A stretch of DNA of 64,000 bases from Kitasatospora herbaricolor (GTDB taxonomy: Bacteria; Actinomycetota; Actinomycetes; Streptomycetales; Streptomycetaceae), in NCBI RefSeq assembly GCF_030813695.1, contig NZ_JAUSVA010000002.1, positions 8,331,501-8,395,500 on the forward strand, given 5' to 3'. How positions within the stretch are numbered: the first letter of the stretch is position 1; every line of letters starts with the position of its first letter. Below are positions 51,178 to 63,020 of this stretch, piece by piece. The position numbers and the translations under genes were made by a program. Below the pieces are notes generated by a model that saw only the letters and a program-made list of their open reading frames with translations, did not search any database and was not told where the DNA came from.

Positions 51178-52545
51178 GTGAACAACACCAGCGAAGAGGC
51201 GGTGGCTGTCCCCATGGCGCAGGAAGCCAGGATCGATGTCGAAACGACATGGAATCAGACGGAGGAGACGTTCTCGGTCGAGAAGGCGGCGGAGTTCGCC
51301 GATCACCTGCCGCAGGGCCCCTGGTTCGGCACCCCCCTCGGCGCGGCGCGCGCCGGCGGCCGGAAGCCGAAGTACACCTTGCCGCTGCGGTCCGCCCGGC
51401 CGTACCGGCGGGAGGTGGCACTCGGAGAGGCCGCGGTGTACCTCGCCGACGGCCACGAGGAGCTGGAAAGGCCGTTCATCTTCGCGGACGGCTTCAACTA
51501 CGGCCGTAGTGACCTGCCGGGGCTGTTCGCCCACTTCAACGCGCCCTACCCGGGCAGCAGCGTCGGCTTCCTCGACCAGTTGCTCACCGCGGGCATCGAC
51601 GTCGTCCTGGTCGGGTTCGAGGAGCGGCACACCTACATCCAGGCCAACGCCGGTGTGGTGATCAGCGCCGTCCAGGAGGTCATCCAGCGGCGGCAGGGCA
51701 AGGCGCCGCTGATCGTCGGCGGGGTCAGCATGGGGGGCATCATCACCCGCTACGCCCTCGCCGAGATGGAGGACAAGGAGCAGGACCACGAGACCGGGAC
51801 CTACCTCTCGTGGGACTCCCCGCACAACGGCGCCTGGATCCCGCTGGTCCTCCAGCAGATGGCCTACTTCTTCGAGTCGCTGCCGGCCGGGCCCGGCAAG
51901 GTCAAGGAGGCCGAGCTGATCAGGAGCCCGGCTGCGCAGCAGCTGCTGTACGCCTGGGTCCCGGATGCGAAGTTCGAGGGCCCGGTCGCCACTTCCAGCG
52001 AACTGCGCACCCAGTTCCTGCACGAGCTGCGCGAGCTCGGCCAGTTCCCGCGGCGACCGCGCAAGCTGGGCGTGGCCAACGGCACGGGGACCGGCACCGG
52101 CCGCGACCTGCCGCCCGGCGATGAGGTGTTCAAGTACCAGGTTCCGCTGGTCGTCTACGCCCAGGCCAACTTCCAGCCCGACGGCGGCGCGCGCAGGCCG
52201 ATCGGCGAGATGCGGGCCGCCGGCCAGGTGCGACGGGGCTTCACCTCGTACGTCCCGGGCCTCGACGGTGCGCCCGGAGGAACCCTCGACTCCTTCGGCA
52301 AGATCGCGGGCGCGCTGGGCGCCACCATCCCGGAGGCCTACGAGTTCAGCTGCTTCGTCCCCTCCGTCAGCGCGGTCGCGCTCGACTACGACCCGGCCGC
52401 GTGGGACGTCGACCCGTACGAGAAGGTCGAGGGGGCCGACGAGAAGAGCGCGCTCGACGAGTTCAAGTGCGACAGCGAGAACACCGTGCACAGCCAGGTG
52501 ACCAAGCCGCTGGTCGACTGGATCGTGGAGCGCATCGTCCACTGA
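51178..52545 (+). CDS. Alpha/beta-hydrolase, lipase/esterase-like
   Basis: 455 residues. ERPFIFADGFNYGRSDLPGL near 98-117 and LLTAGIDVVLVGFEERHTYI lead to the nucleophile elbow GGVSMGGIITRYALAEMED with Ser near 185. LSWDSPHNGAWIPL follows, typical of PGAP1-like and triacylglycerol lipases. The C-terminal half has YVPGLDGAPGGTLDSFGKIA and ENTVHSQVTKPLVDWIVERI, which may hold the His. No signal peptide. GTG 51178 gives the longest form without a good ribosome site; GTG 51202 or ATG 51214 are alternatives. Substrate unknown. Confidence 0.78.
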   Translation: MNNTSEEAVAVPMAQEARIDVETTWNQTEETFSVEKAAEFADHLPQGPWFGTPLGAARAGGRKPKYTLPLRSARPYRREVALGEAAVYLADGHEELERPFIFADGFNYGRSDLPGLFAHFNAPYPGSSVGFLDQLLTAGIDVVLVGFEERHTYIQANAGVVISAVQEVIQRRQGKAPLIVGGVSMGGIITRYALAEMEDKEQDHETGTYLSWDSPHNGAWIPLVLQQMAYFFESLPAGPGKVKEAELIRSPAAQQLLYAWVPDAKFEGPVATSSELRTQFLHELRELGQFPRRPRKLGVANGTGTGTGRDLPPGDEVFKYQVPLVVYAQANFQPDGGARRPIGEMRAAGQVRRGFTSYVPGLDGAPGGTLDSFGKIAGALGATIPEAYEFSCFVPSVSAVALDYDPAAWDVDPYEKVEGADEKSALDEFKCDSENTVHSQVTKPLVDWIVERIVH

Positions 52546-52562
52546 CGCCCACGACTTGCGAA

Positions 52563-52651
52563 CTGCGGCCACCCCGGGATTCCGGCCCGGGGTGGCCGCA
52601 GCGCGGCCGGTCGTGCGCGAGCCGCCCGCGGGAGCGCGCGCACGACCGGCC
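52563..52651. terminator. Two tandem strong hairpins between convergent genes
   Basis: First: perfect 16-bp stem at 52563-52578 / 52586-52601 (arm CTGCGGCCACCCCGGG). Second: 15-bp stem at 52605-52619 / 52637-52651 (arm GGCCGGTCGTGCGCG). Together they close the plus-strand hydrolase and the minus-strand GlsB-like gene. Confidence 0.8.
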
Positions 52652-52780
52652 GATGCGTCACAAGTGCGCGATCTACGCGTTCGGGTCCCGTTCTGCGAGC
52701 TGCTCCATCGGCTCGGAGTCGCCGGTGGTCCGTTCGGCAGGCCCGCGCGTGGGTGGTGCGCCGGTGCGTGCCGGGTGGGG

Positions 52781-53044
52781 TCAGGCGCGTCGGCCGGCGA
52801 CGGCGCGGTAGACGACCAGGACCAGCAGGGAGCCGATGATCGCGGCGACCCAGGTGGAGAGGTCGAAGAAGCCGTCGATGGAGTCGACGCCGAAGATGAC
52901 CTTGCCGAGCCAGCCGCCGAGGAGGCCGCCGGCGATGCCGATCAGTATGGTGACGATGAGGCCGCCCGGGTCGCGGCCGGGCATCAGGGCCTTGGCGATG
53001 GCACCCGCCAGCAGGCCGATCAGAATCCACGCGATGACGCCCAT
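52781..53044 (-). CDS. GlsB/YeaQ/YmgE-family small membrane protein
   Basis: 87 residues with three glycine-rich helices: MGVIAWILIGLLAGAIAKAL, PGGLIVTILIGIAGGLLGGW and DLSTWVAAIIGSLLVLVVYR, the signature of transglycosylase-associated (GlsB/YeaQ) proteins. Inner-membrane stress-response family of unclear mechanism. AAGGGCGGCACCTC precedes the ATG. It lies 235 bases downstream of NAD kinase on the same strand, probably with its own promoter. Confidence 0.92.
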   Translation of the reverse strand: MGVIAWILIGLLAGAIAKALMPGRDPGGLIVTILIGIAGGLLGGWLGKVIFGVDSIDGFFDLSTWVAAIIGSLLVLVVYRAVAGRRA

Positions 53045-53278
53045 GAGGTGCCGCCCTTCAGGTAGTGCCGTTGTGTGGCTCCCGTCTGCTCGCTCGGGCC
53101 GGCCCCAAACCACCCGCGTCCCGGCCGTGTGCGCGCAGGTCCGCGCCCGGGTGCCGGAGGACCGCCGCCGCCCTCGCACGGGACCCGTGCCCGGCGGCTC
53201 GACCGCCGGCGCCGGCCGACGGGCACGGGACCGACGGGCACGGCCCGTCGACGGCCCGTGGGCACGTGGTCCCGCGAG

Positions 53279-54139
53279 TCAGCCGTGTTCCGCCGAGCCG
53301 GTGAGCCGGAGCTTGCGCTGGGCCCGCTGGTAGAACGTGGTGTGCCCGAGTCGCACCACGCGTGCGGCGCCGGGCAGCATGGTCACCTCGACGACGTCGC
53401 CCGGTGAGACCCGGCCGGCCAGCAGGCCGTCCGCCTCGACGGCGAGGTCGCCGCTCTGCGGCAGGACCTCCAGGTCGAGCCGCTCGCCGCTGGAGAGGAA
53501 CACGGAGCGGTTGAACGCGGCGTGCGGAGCCACGGGGGTGATCAGCAGCCCCTCCGCGTTCGGGGAGACGATCGGCCCGCCGGCGGAGAAGCTGTACGCG
53601 GTGGAGCCGGTCGGCGTGGCGACGACGACCGCGTCGGCCGTGTAGGCCACGAAGGGCTCGCCCTGGACCCGTACGGCGACCGCCGCGGACCTGTGCCCCG
53701 GGCTGCGCAGGAGCACGACGTCGTTCAGGGCCGTCTCCTGGGAGCCGCCGAAGCGGGCCCGGACGCCGGAGCGGGCCTCCACGGTGAAACGGCGGGCGTC
53801 GATGGCGTCCAGTGCGGCCGGGAGCTCCGGAATGTCGACCTCGGCGAGGAAGCCCAGGCGTCCGACGTTGACGCCCAGCACCGGGGCGTGCCCCCCGGTG
53901 GCGAGCCGCATGGCGCGCAGCATGGTGCCGTCCCCGCCGAGGCTGATCATCAGGTCGGCGCCGGTGGCCATCTCCTCGGCCTCCACCGGAATGGCCTCGC
54001 AGCCGATCCTGGCCACCTCCGCCGCCAGCCCCAGCACCTTCGTCCCCCGGGCCCGGCTCCAACGGACCACGGCCTCCACGGTGGGCGCGCAGGTGCGCTC
54101 GGGGTGGAGTACCAGTCCCACCGTGCCGATGAATCCCAT
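53279..54139 (-). CDS. nadK: NAD kinase
   Basis: 286 residues; phosphorylates NAD to NADP in the cytosol. Motifs: LMISLGGDGTMLRAMRLATG with GGDGT near 67-71, GVNVGRLGFLAEVDI, ETALNDVVLL with the NE/D motif, and VVVATPTGSTAYSFSAGGPI. Start MGFIGTVGLVLHPER after GAGGTG is chosen; the upstream in-frame extension is not family-like. Divergent from the UBP zinc-finger gene. The usual actinobacterial neighbours (recN, tlyA) are absent, so this is likely a second NAD kinase paralogue. Confidence 0.92.
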   Translation of the reverse strand: MGFIGTVGLVLHPERTCAPTVEAVVRWSRARGTKVLGLAAEVARIGCEAIPVEAEEMATGADLMISLGGDGTMLRAMRLATGGHAPVLGVNVGRLGFLAEVDIPELPAALDAIDARRFTVEARSGVRARFGGSQETALNDVVLLRSPGHRSAAVAVRVQGEPFVAYTADAVVVATPTGSTAYSFSAGGPIVSPNAEGLLITPVAPHAAFNRSVFLSSGERLDLEVLPQSGDLAVEADGLLAGRVSPGDVVEVTMLPGAARVVRLGHTTFYQRAQRKLRLTGSAEHG

Positions 54140-54431
54140 CCGGGCACCTCGCTGTCGGCCGGGCCGCTGTTGCTCCCTCCAGTCACGCACAGCCGGTCGC
54201 GACCTTCAAGGCCGGCGCCGGGCCCGCGCGAGCAGGTCGGTCCGTGTCACCTCCCGCCGGCACGGCCGGTCGCCGCAGGGTGGGAGCGCGCACGACGGGA
54301 CGGCCCGTCGCAGCTCCGCACGGAATCTCCGTGCGAGTGGTCCCGTTGGTACCGGGAGAGGTGGTCCGACGGTTCGGGCGTCGAGGTGGCGAACCCGCGC
54401 CCGGCCGAACCTTCGACGGAAGGCGTGTCCG

Positions 54432-54791
54432 ATGACTGACACCCCGGTCCGGGGGATCGATCCCTCGGCGACCCCGAGCGGTGACGGATGTGTGGAGTGC
54501 CTGGTGGGGGACGGGCCCGGGTGGTGGTTCCACCTGCGGCGCTGCGCCGCGTGCGGGCACATCGGATGCTGCGACTCCTCACCCTCGCAGCACGGCACCC
54601 GGCATGCCCGGGAGGCGGGGCACCCGTTCCTGGCGAGCTTCGAGCCGGGTGAGGCGTGGTTGTGGAACGTGGAGACCGAGGAGTACTACGAGGGGCCGGA
54701 CCTGGCGGCACCGGCCGCGCACCCGGCGTCGCAGCCGACCCCCGGCCCGCACGGCAAGGTCCCTGCCGACTGGCAGCTGCACCTGCACTGA
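54432..54791 (+). CDS. UBP-type zinc finger protein
   Basis: 119 residues. ZnF-UBP domain at about 18-80: GCVECLVGDGPGWWFHLRRC, AACGHIGCCDSSPSQHGTRH and AREAGHPFLASFEPGEAWLW NVETEEYY give the Cys/His zinc ligands and aromatic pocket that in eukaryotes binds ubiquitin C-termini. Bacterial versions are stand-alone and of unknown role. The tail ends ADWQLHLH. Its stop is 5 bases from the stop of the convergent DUF5996 gene. Confidence 0.9.
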   Translation: MTDTPVRGIDPSATPSGDGCVECLVGDGPGWWFHLRRCAACGHIGCCDSSPSQHGTRHAREAGHPFLASFEPGEAWLWNVETEEYYEGPDLAAPAAHPASQPTPGPHGKVPADWQLHLH

Positions 54792-54796
54792 GGTGC

Positions 54797-55741
54797 TCAG
54801 AGCGGCGAGGGCGGCCGAAGCGGGTCGGTGATTCCGCCCGGGCAGGCGAGGCGGCCGACGTCCCAGCCGGCGCGGACGGCGCCGGCCCGGTACGCGCTCT
54901 CGTAGAAGGCGAGCACGGCCGCCAGCGGATCCGGCTCGGTACGCGCCGCGTCGTAGGGCAGCACCGCCAGGTGGCTGCCGCCGAGCACGATCCACCGTGC
55001 GGACGCGGGCGTGAGCCGGTCCTCGGCCAGGTGCGCCGGCTCGGGTGCGGTGTAGGAGTAGAAGGCCGGCTCGCCCAGCGTGGCGTCCCCGAACCAGAAC
55101 CCGAAGCTGATCAGCTCCCGGGAGTAGGCCTCGCGGGTCACCCGGTCCACCTGCGCGGGCTGGTCCACGGCGCGTTCGTGGAACCGGGTGTGGGCGATGT
55201 CGTACGAGTGCCAGAAGACGTGGACCGGGCTGACCTTGCCGGAGTACCGGGCCGCGAACTCCTCCAGCACCGACCCGACCTGGCCGAGCACCTGCCAGTG
55301 GCGATTCGCCCACACGGGATCGTACGTCGCGTGCTCGAAGTCCTCGGCGAACGGGCGGTCCGAGTCGGCCAGCCGGTAGGGCCGGGGATTCCCGATCTCC
55401 ACCCGGACGCCCAGCGCGTCCAGCGCCTCCAGCGTCCGCCGGTGGAACGAGGCCACGGACCGGCCGGGAAGCGGGAAGGAATCCGTCCTGCCGTCCGCCG
55501 TCGCGACGACCAGCCGGTGGTCGACGAAGTCGAAGTCGATGGTGAAGATCGGGTTGCCGTCGACCTGTCCCATGGGCCGCGTGGTGAGCCCGCGTCCGGT
55601 GAGGTGGAACGGGACGTTCCACCAGTGGTTGCGTCGCACGCTCGCCGCGAGGCGGATCTTGCCCACCACCTGTGTGAAGCGGTGCAGCGTCTCCATGGTG
55701 TCCCGCCACTGCGCGAGCGGCATCGGTGGGAACAGCTCCAT
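54797..55741 (-). CDS. DUF5996 family protein
   Basis: 314 residues, single domain: MPLAQWRDTMETLHRFTQVV, GKIRLAASVRRNHWWNVPFH, PIFTIDFDFVDHRLVVATAD, FAARYSGKVSPVHVFWHSYD, SFGFWFGDATLGEPAFYSYT and VLGGSHLAVLPYDAARTEPD are characteristic. The many aromatic and His residues suggest a binding pocket, but no activity is known. ATG 55741 is at the start of the conserved block. Convergent with the UBP gene; divergent from the CHRD-like gene. Confidence 0.85.
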   Translation of the reverse strand: MELFPPMPLAQWRDTMETLHRFTQVVGKIRLAASVRRNHWWNVPFHLTGRGLTTRPMGQVDGNPIFTIDFDFVDHRLVVATADGRTDSFPLPGRSVASFHRRTLEALDALGVRVEIGNPRPYRLADSDRPFAEDFEHATYDPVWANRHWQVLGQVGSVLEEFAARYSGKVSPVHVFWHSYDIAHTRFHERAVDQPAQVDRVTREAYSRELISFGFWFGDATLGEPAFYSYTAPEPAHLAEDRLTPASARWIVLGGSHLAVLPYDAARTEPDPLAAVLAFYESAYRAGAVRAGWDVGRLACPGGITDPLRPPSPL

Positions 55742-56211
55742 CGCGTGTCCTTCCTGCCCGTCCACCGCATTCCATGATGACCGCGCCGGTCCGGCCGCGC
55801 AGGCGGAGGCCCGCTCCCCGGCTGCCGGTCGCGTCATGCTCGCTCCGTGTCCTGCTCGCTCCGCGTCCCAGGAGTGCCCGGCCGTCCGGCGCGGAGCCCC
55901 GGAGGTCGCACCGGGTGTCGGACTCGTCGCTGGAGTCCGCCGGCAGACAAGGGGGTGTCGAGCGGGCAGGTCGATCAACTGCGATGGGGCACAGGTGCCT
56001 TGGCGAGCACTCGAACCCCGGGGCGACCCAGGCGGGCAGGTCGGGAGGAATGTGCGGGCCAGGCCCATCCGTTCGCGTGGGTGCGCCGAATGCCTGGTAG
56101 AAGCGCGTGACAGCGAGCGGAGGCGCCCAGCCGTCGTTCCGCCCGGGCTCCGCACGGCTCCGGCCGCGGCCCGGATCGCCCCCTACGCGCTCTCTCCCTA
56201 AGGACGTCCTG
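55742..56211. other. 470-base divergent spacer
   Basis: No gene seen on either strand; codon bias is absent from all frames. It should hold the promoters for the DUF5996 and secreted-protein genes, but I cannot single out a motif. Confidence 0.4.
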
Positions 56212-56850
56212 ATGAGGAAGCTCCTGATTCCCGCCGCCGTCGCCGCCCTGGTCATGCCGTTCGGCGTGGCCGTGGCCTCCGCCGACACCGGCCACCACCC
56301 GTCCCCGAAGCAGGACCAGCGCAACACCTTCACCTACGCGCTGCTGCTGCCCGTCGCCAACAACCGCGTGCAGGGCATCGGCACCGCCACCGTCGTCCTG
56401 CACGGCCACGATGCGAAGATCACCATCCACGTGCGGGGCCTGCTCGACCACGCGCCGCACGCGATGCACATCCACGTCAAGGGCTCGGGCGAGTGCCCCA
56501 CCACCGACGACTCCCGCCTGCACAACGGCCACCTGGCGACCTCCACCACCGACGGCCTGCGCGCCTACGGCGCCATCGGCACCTCGCTCACCACGACGGG
56601 CGACACCAGCCCGAACAGCGCGCTCGCGATCGACCGCTTCCCGTCGGCCGGCACCTACACCTACTCCCGCACGATCCAGATCACCGACGACGTCGCCCAA
56701 CAGGTCCGCCGCGACAACGCCGTGGTCGTCGTCCACGGCATCGACTACAACAAGAACGGCAAGTACGACACCGTCCTGGGAGCCAGCGAACTCAACCCCA
56801 TGCTTCCCCAGGAAGCCACCGCCCCCGCCCTCTGCGGCCCCCTGCACTGA
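56212..56850 (+). CDS. Secreted CHRD / superoxide-dismutase-like protein
   Basis: 212 residues. Signal peptide at 1-24 (RKLLIPAAVAALVMPFGVAV, cleavage near ASA). The body resembles the CHRD / Cu,Zn-SOD-like beta fold: TATVVLHGHDAKITIHVRGL, HAPHAMHIHVKGSGECPTTD with clustered His, and late VVVVHGIDYNKNGKYDTVLG. The His residues could bind metal, but the full SOD set cannot be confirmed. AAGGACGTCCTG precedes ATG 56212. Single gene. Confidence 0.75.
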   Translation: MRKLLIPAAVAALVMPFGVAVASADTGHHPSPKQDQRNTFTYALLLPVANNRVQGIGTATVVLHGHDAKITIHVRGLLDHAPHAMHIHVKGSGECPTTDDSRLHNGHLATSTTDGLRAYGAIGTSLTTTGDTSPNSALAIDRFPSAGTYTYSRTIQITDDVAQQVRRDNAVVVVHGIDYNKNGKYDTVLGASELNPMLPQEATAPALCGPLH

Positions 56851-57047
56851 CCCCGACCGCGGCGCCCGGCCCCCACCCATGTCGGCCGGGCGTTCGTGGG
56901 ACCCCGGCCGTTCCACCGCCGGCGGGTCGGCATCGGTACGGCCGGTGCGACCCGCCCGGCAGGGCGGGCGGCACGTGCACCGGTCGCGGTCGACCCGCCC
57001 CGCTCATAGCGTTGTCCCGGGCGGGATTGTCGCCACGGGAGGCTGGA

Positions 57048-57299
57048 ATGAGGCAGTTCAGGTGGGTTCTGGAGGTACAGGACGACGACGGCGGCTGGTC
57101 CCGGCAGGACGCTGCCCTCCTGCCGAATCCGCTGGAGTACGAAGGGACGCCTCAGCGGGCGGCCAACCACCTGCGGGACGTGTTCGTGCGCTCGCTCTCC
57201 CGGCCCGCCCCCGGTCCCCGGGCGGTCAGGGTCCGCATCTGGGAGGGGACCGATGCCGTGGGCGAGCCCGAGGCCGAGACCGAGTGGTCGCGCGAGTGA
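57048..57299 (+). CDS. Small unknown protein
   Basis: 83 residues: FRWVLEVQDDDGGWSRQDAA, LEYEGTPQRAANHLRDVFVR, PRAVRVRIWEGTDAVGEPEA. Two strands, helix, strand order; no family recognised. Strong ribosome site GGGAGGC before ATG. Converges with the SpoIIE-type phosphatase. Confidence 0.65.
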   Translation: MRQFRWVLEVQDDDGGWSRQDAALLPNPLEYEGTPQRAANHLRDVFVRSLSRPAPGPRAVRVRIWEGTDAVGEPEAETEWSRE

Positions 57300-57370
57300 C
57301 GTACCCGGCCCAGGCCCCGGGGGCACACCCCTGGCCGGCCGAGCCCGCGCCCCGGACCTGGGCGGCCTGC

Positions 57371-59091
57371 TCACTTCGGTGGCACCCGGACCGCGAGGAG
57401 GGCGGTGTCGTCGGTGCTGCCGAGCGGTACGGCCTCAAGGATCCGGTCGCAGAAATCCTCCAGCGGGTACCGCGCGAGGTCGGCCGCGAGACGGCGCAGC
57501 TCCTCCAGGCCGGCCCCGAGATCGGCTCCCGGCACCTCCACCAGGCCGTCGGTGAACAGCAGCAGCGTCGAGCCGGCCGGTAGACGCAGCCGGCCGGTAG
57601 GGCGTTCGGGGTCGCCGCCGGCTCCCAGGATGATCCCCTGGCCGGCTTCCAGGTAGCGCGCCCGGCCGCCCGACGGGTCCCCGGCCGCGGGCAGCAGCAG
57701 CGGTGGCGGGTGTCCCGCGCTGGTCCACCGCAACCGCCGCGGCCCACCCGGGGTCCCTTCCACATAGGCGAGGACCATGGTGGCCATCGGTATGTCGGTC
57801 AGGCTCGTCATGGCGTCGTCGAGCCGTTCGACGACGGCGGCCGGTGTTTCGTGGCGGTCCCAGGCCAGGGCCCGTAGGAGGTTGCGCAGCTGTGCCATCC
57901 GGGCGGCGGCCTGAAGGTCGTGCCCGATCACGTCGCCGATCACCAACGCGGTGCCGCCCTCCCTGAGTTCGAACGCGTCGTACCAGTCGCCGCCGACCCG
58001 CGAGCCGGCCGGGGCGGGCCGGTACCGGGCGGCCAGCTGCAGGCCCCGGCTCTGCGGAAGCTCGGTGAGCAGGTGGCGCTGCATGGCGGTGGCGATGTCG
58101 CGCTGCTCCCCGAACAGCCGGGCGTTGTCGATGGCGACGCCCGCCCGGTGGCCGATGTCCGCGAGCAGCGCGAGTTCGCGGTCGGTGAAGGGCGGTCCGG
58201 GCGGGTGCGCACCGCTGTGATCGCTCCGGTGACCTCGCGGGCGCTGGTCAGCGGGACGACGGCCGCCGAGGTCGCGCCCAGGACGCGCAGGAACCCTGCC
58301 TGGACGGCGGCGAGCGGGGCGTCCGGCGGCTCGGCCATCTCGTGCGGGCCGAGCAGTACGGGCTGCGCACCGTGGAGCACCCGTACGAGTGCCGAACGGG
58401 AGAGGTTCGTCGGTGGCGGCAGCGGCCCTCGCCATGCCTCCAGGGCGGTGTCCCGGCCCTGTGGGCCGAGCACGGCGACCCGGCGGACCTCACCCTCGGG
58501 GGTCCGCAGGTCCACCGCCACCCAGTCGGCCAGCTTCGGTACGAGCAGGGGGCCGAGCCGGCCCACCGCCTCCTCGACGTCCAGTGTCTCGGAGAGCACC
58601 TCGGTGATCGCGCTCACCAGGGTGAGCTGCTCGGTCAGGTCCTCCAGCAGGTCGACCCGGGCGGCCTCCCGCCCGACGGGTGCGCTGCTGCCCGCCATGT
58701 CGGCGAACAGGACGGCCAGGCCGACCGTCCGGCCGGCGTGCACGACGGGCGCCGCCGACCAGCGCACCGGCAGGGCCCGGCCGTCACCGGTCAGGAAGGT
58801 GTCGCTGTCGCCCCAGGCCGGCCTGCCGTACTCGGCGACCGCCAGCAGCACGCACTGCGCGCGCGGGATGACGGCACCGTCGGGGCCGCGGTGCAGCAGG
58901 TCGTGGGCGTCCCTTCCCGCCATCGCCGTGGCCCGGCGACCCAGCAGCTCCTCGGCCCGCGGATTGGCGGCCAGGATCCGCCCCTGCGCGTCGACCAGCA
59001 GCACCCCCGCCGACAGCCCCTCGAACGCCGAGGTGAGCAACCGTTGGCCGGCCGCCGGCCCACCGAAGTCCTCTACCGGGCCCCACGTCAC
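57371..59091 (-). pseudogene. PAS-GAF-SpoIIE phosphatase interrupted by one frameshift
   Basis: From GTG 59091 (AGGAGG upstream) the 5' frame encodes a PAS-like domain (SAFEGLSAGVLLVDAQGRIL, DAHDLLHRGPDGAVIP) and a GAF domain (VSAITEVLSETLDVEEAVGR, VVPLTSAREVTGAITAVRTR). Near 58195 the frame shifts, and the 3' frame resumes PPFTDRELALLADIGHRAGV then the PP2C/SpoIIE domain: VGGDWYDAFEL, LVIGDVIGHDLQAAARMAQL, LLLFTDGLVEVPG, STDDTALLAV with all metal-binding Asp. The span is 1721 nt; 1722 would encode 573 residues. One missing base explains it. Such enzymes dephosphorylate anti-sigma antagonists. Confidence 0.88.
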
Positions 59092-59940
59092 CGCACGCCA
59101 CCTCCTGCAACGGCTACAACCGCCGGTCCGGGCCGCAGATGCCCCGTGCCCCGACGTCGCTGGTCGTGGACCGGTCCCGTCGGGCGCCCTCGGCAACCGC
59201 CCGGGCACCAGGTCGCCTGGTCGCCGCCGGGAAATCCGGGGGACGAGGCCCGGTCCGTTCCACCGCCTCTCCTCAGCACTCCGACGATCCGCCCGGTGCC
59301 GGCCGTCCGGGCCGCCAGGACGGTTCCATCCTGCGGTCTTTCCCGTCCTCGTGCCCGCCCGTCCGAGGTGACACCCCCGCCGACGCGGTTCCCCGGAACC
59401 GATGCCGCTGTTGACGCCGGACGTGCGGTCGCTGCTGCCGGAGCCGGAGCGGTGCCGCGGGTACGCATCGCGACGCCCCGGACGGGACCGGCCACGACCG
59501 TCGCAAGGCTGCCGCCGCGGCCGCATGAAGGGCATCCGGCCCGACAGGTGCGCGACGCCGCCCGGTTCGTCGACGGCGTGACGTCGGCAGGTTGTCCGGC
59601 GCGCACTGCACGGCGTGCCGATCAGGTCTAGGACGGCGTTCACCAGCACTGTCGAGATCACCTGCATCCTGCCGACTCCGCCTGGGCCGAACCGCATCGA
59701 GGCCCGCCTCAGGTCCCGGCGCCGGCGCCGGCGCCGGGCCCCGGGATGCCGGGCACGCCGCGGCAGTCATGGCGAGGTGCGGGGAAGCCGCGAGCAGGTT
59801 CACTCCCTCACCTGCCGTGCCCGGCGCGCAGGGAGAGGGGTAGGTGCGATGACGGCCGGCTGCGGTCCCGGCCGGGCGGGGTGTCGCCGCACCGCCCGGG
59901 GTGGTGGGCGGTGCGGCAACGGTCCTCCCGCTGGTCGGGG
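59092..59940. other. 849-base region without a recognised gene
   Basis: No frame gives domain-like protein. It contains a GCC-rich triplet run near 59715-59745 and the alpha-galactosidase terminator at its right end. Confidence 0.45.
59886..59917. terminator. Hairpin after the alpha-galactosidase gene
   Basis: Perfect 12-bp stem GCCGCACCGCCC / GGGCGGTGCGGC with an 8-base loop, 23 bases past the minus-strand gene's stop. Confidence 0.78.
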
Positions 59941-62094
<2,154 letters not shown>

Positions 62095-62464
62095 TTCGGT
62101 CCGATCGATGCGGTTGGTGAGCGTGGGTGGGGTGTTCTGTTGTTTTCTGTGGTGCTTCGAGGGGCGTCAGGACGCACCGGACGCATCGCTGACGGGTTTG
62201 TCCAGGGGGTGAAAGCGGGGCGATGGAGACCTTGGTCCGGATGGCAGCGGCGAGCGGTGGAGGCGTCGTCTCGTTGGGGCGAGCGAGTCCGGTGCGTCGG
62301 GGGACTCGCCTTCCCGTCGACCGGCCCGGAAGCGCGGATCGCACAAGAGAGCGCCGGCGCGCGACGGGGAGGTGCGGGCGGCCCCGGGGTGACGGTCGAG
62401 CAGTGGCGCGGACGATCGCGGGCCGGACGCGGGGATGGGCGCCGGGGGCAAGCGGCGGCCTCAG
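62095..62464. other. 370-base leader or spacer upstream of the alpha-galactosidase
   Basis: No gene seen. If the phased GTTTG region is the promoter, this is a long untranslated leader; I see no conserved fold in it. Confidence 0.35.
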
Positions 62465-62520
62465 AAGCAAACGCCATGAGACCTAAAGCAAACAAAGTCA
62501 AACAGGGATGTGCACATGAA
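62465..62520 (-). promoter_or_regulatory. AT-rich promoter/operator region with phased GTTTG repeats
   Basis: An AT-rich island about 370 bases upstream of the alpha-galactosidase start. On the minus strand GTTTG occurs at 62103+396 to 399-type spacing, exactly at 62499-62503, 62489-62493 and 62468-62472, that is 10 and 21 bp apart, all on one face of the helix. TTGACT overlaps the first. This looks like a DeoR-type operator over a promoter. No such regulator is encoded in the window. Confidence 0.45.
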
Positions 62521-62798
62521 ACAACCAGTGGCGCGCGGAGTCAACAGGCTGGCCGGTAAACCTCTCGCGAAGGGGCCGGCGACCGTCCGCGGCGGCCCGG
62601 CCGGGAGTGTTCGACCACCGGGCGGCAGCGATGCTCGGCCGCTTGTCCGCCGCCCGCGCGCCACCCCTGGGCAAGACGATCAGGCTGCGTCCGGGGCCCT
62701 GTGATCACGTCGGCCGGGCCGACGGCGAGCGCACTCGAGGGGGCCGGCTAATCCGCTGCCCGGGAGTGCCGGTCGTCGGCGGGCGGCCCGCTTCAGGA

Positions 62799-63020
62799 TC
62801 ACCATGACCGCCCCCGGGGCCGACTCCGCGTCCGGGCCGTCCCCCGTCGGCCCCCGCCGGGATTCGCGGTGCTCCACCGCTTGCTGGCGGGCCGCCCCGC
62901 GCTGGCCGAACTACCCTCCGCGGAGCGGACGTTGATCATCGGGCCCGCGGCGGCGAGAATCACAGAAGCCGCCAGTAGCGCAATCGCCGCCGCAGCAGCG
63001 GGTAGCAGCCGGCGCTTCAC
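62799..63020 (-). CDS. Possible small membrane or exported protein
   Basis: From GTG 63020: KRRLLPAAAAAIALLAASVI LAAAGPMINV is one clear hydrophobic helix after a basic N-terminus, like a signal anchor. The remaining 45 residues are Ser/Gly/Arg-rich (SAEGSSASAGRPASKRWSTA) and weakly coding. A G-rich tract precedes the start. It may be the first part of a decayed sensor or lipoprotein gene. The area 62521-62798 next to it holds nothing I recognise. Confidence 0.3.
   Translation of the reverse strand: MKRRLLPAAAAAIALLAASVILAAAGPMINVRSAEGSSASAGRPASKRWSTANPGGGRRGTARTRSRPRGRSW

Noticed and set aside
53044..53278. Direct and inverted GACGGGCACGG motifs between NAD kinase and the GlsB-like gene
   Set aside because: Pairing is imperfect and the motif is simple GC-rich sequence; not strong enough to call a terminator or operator.
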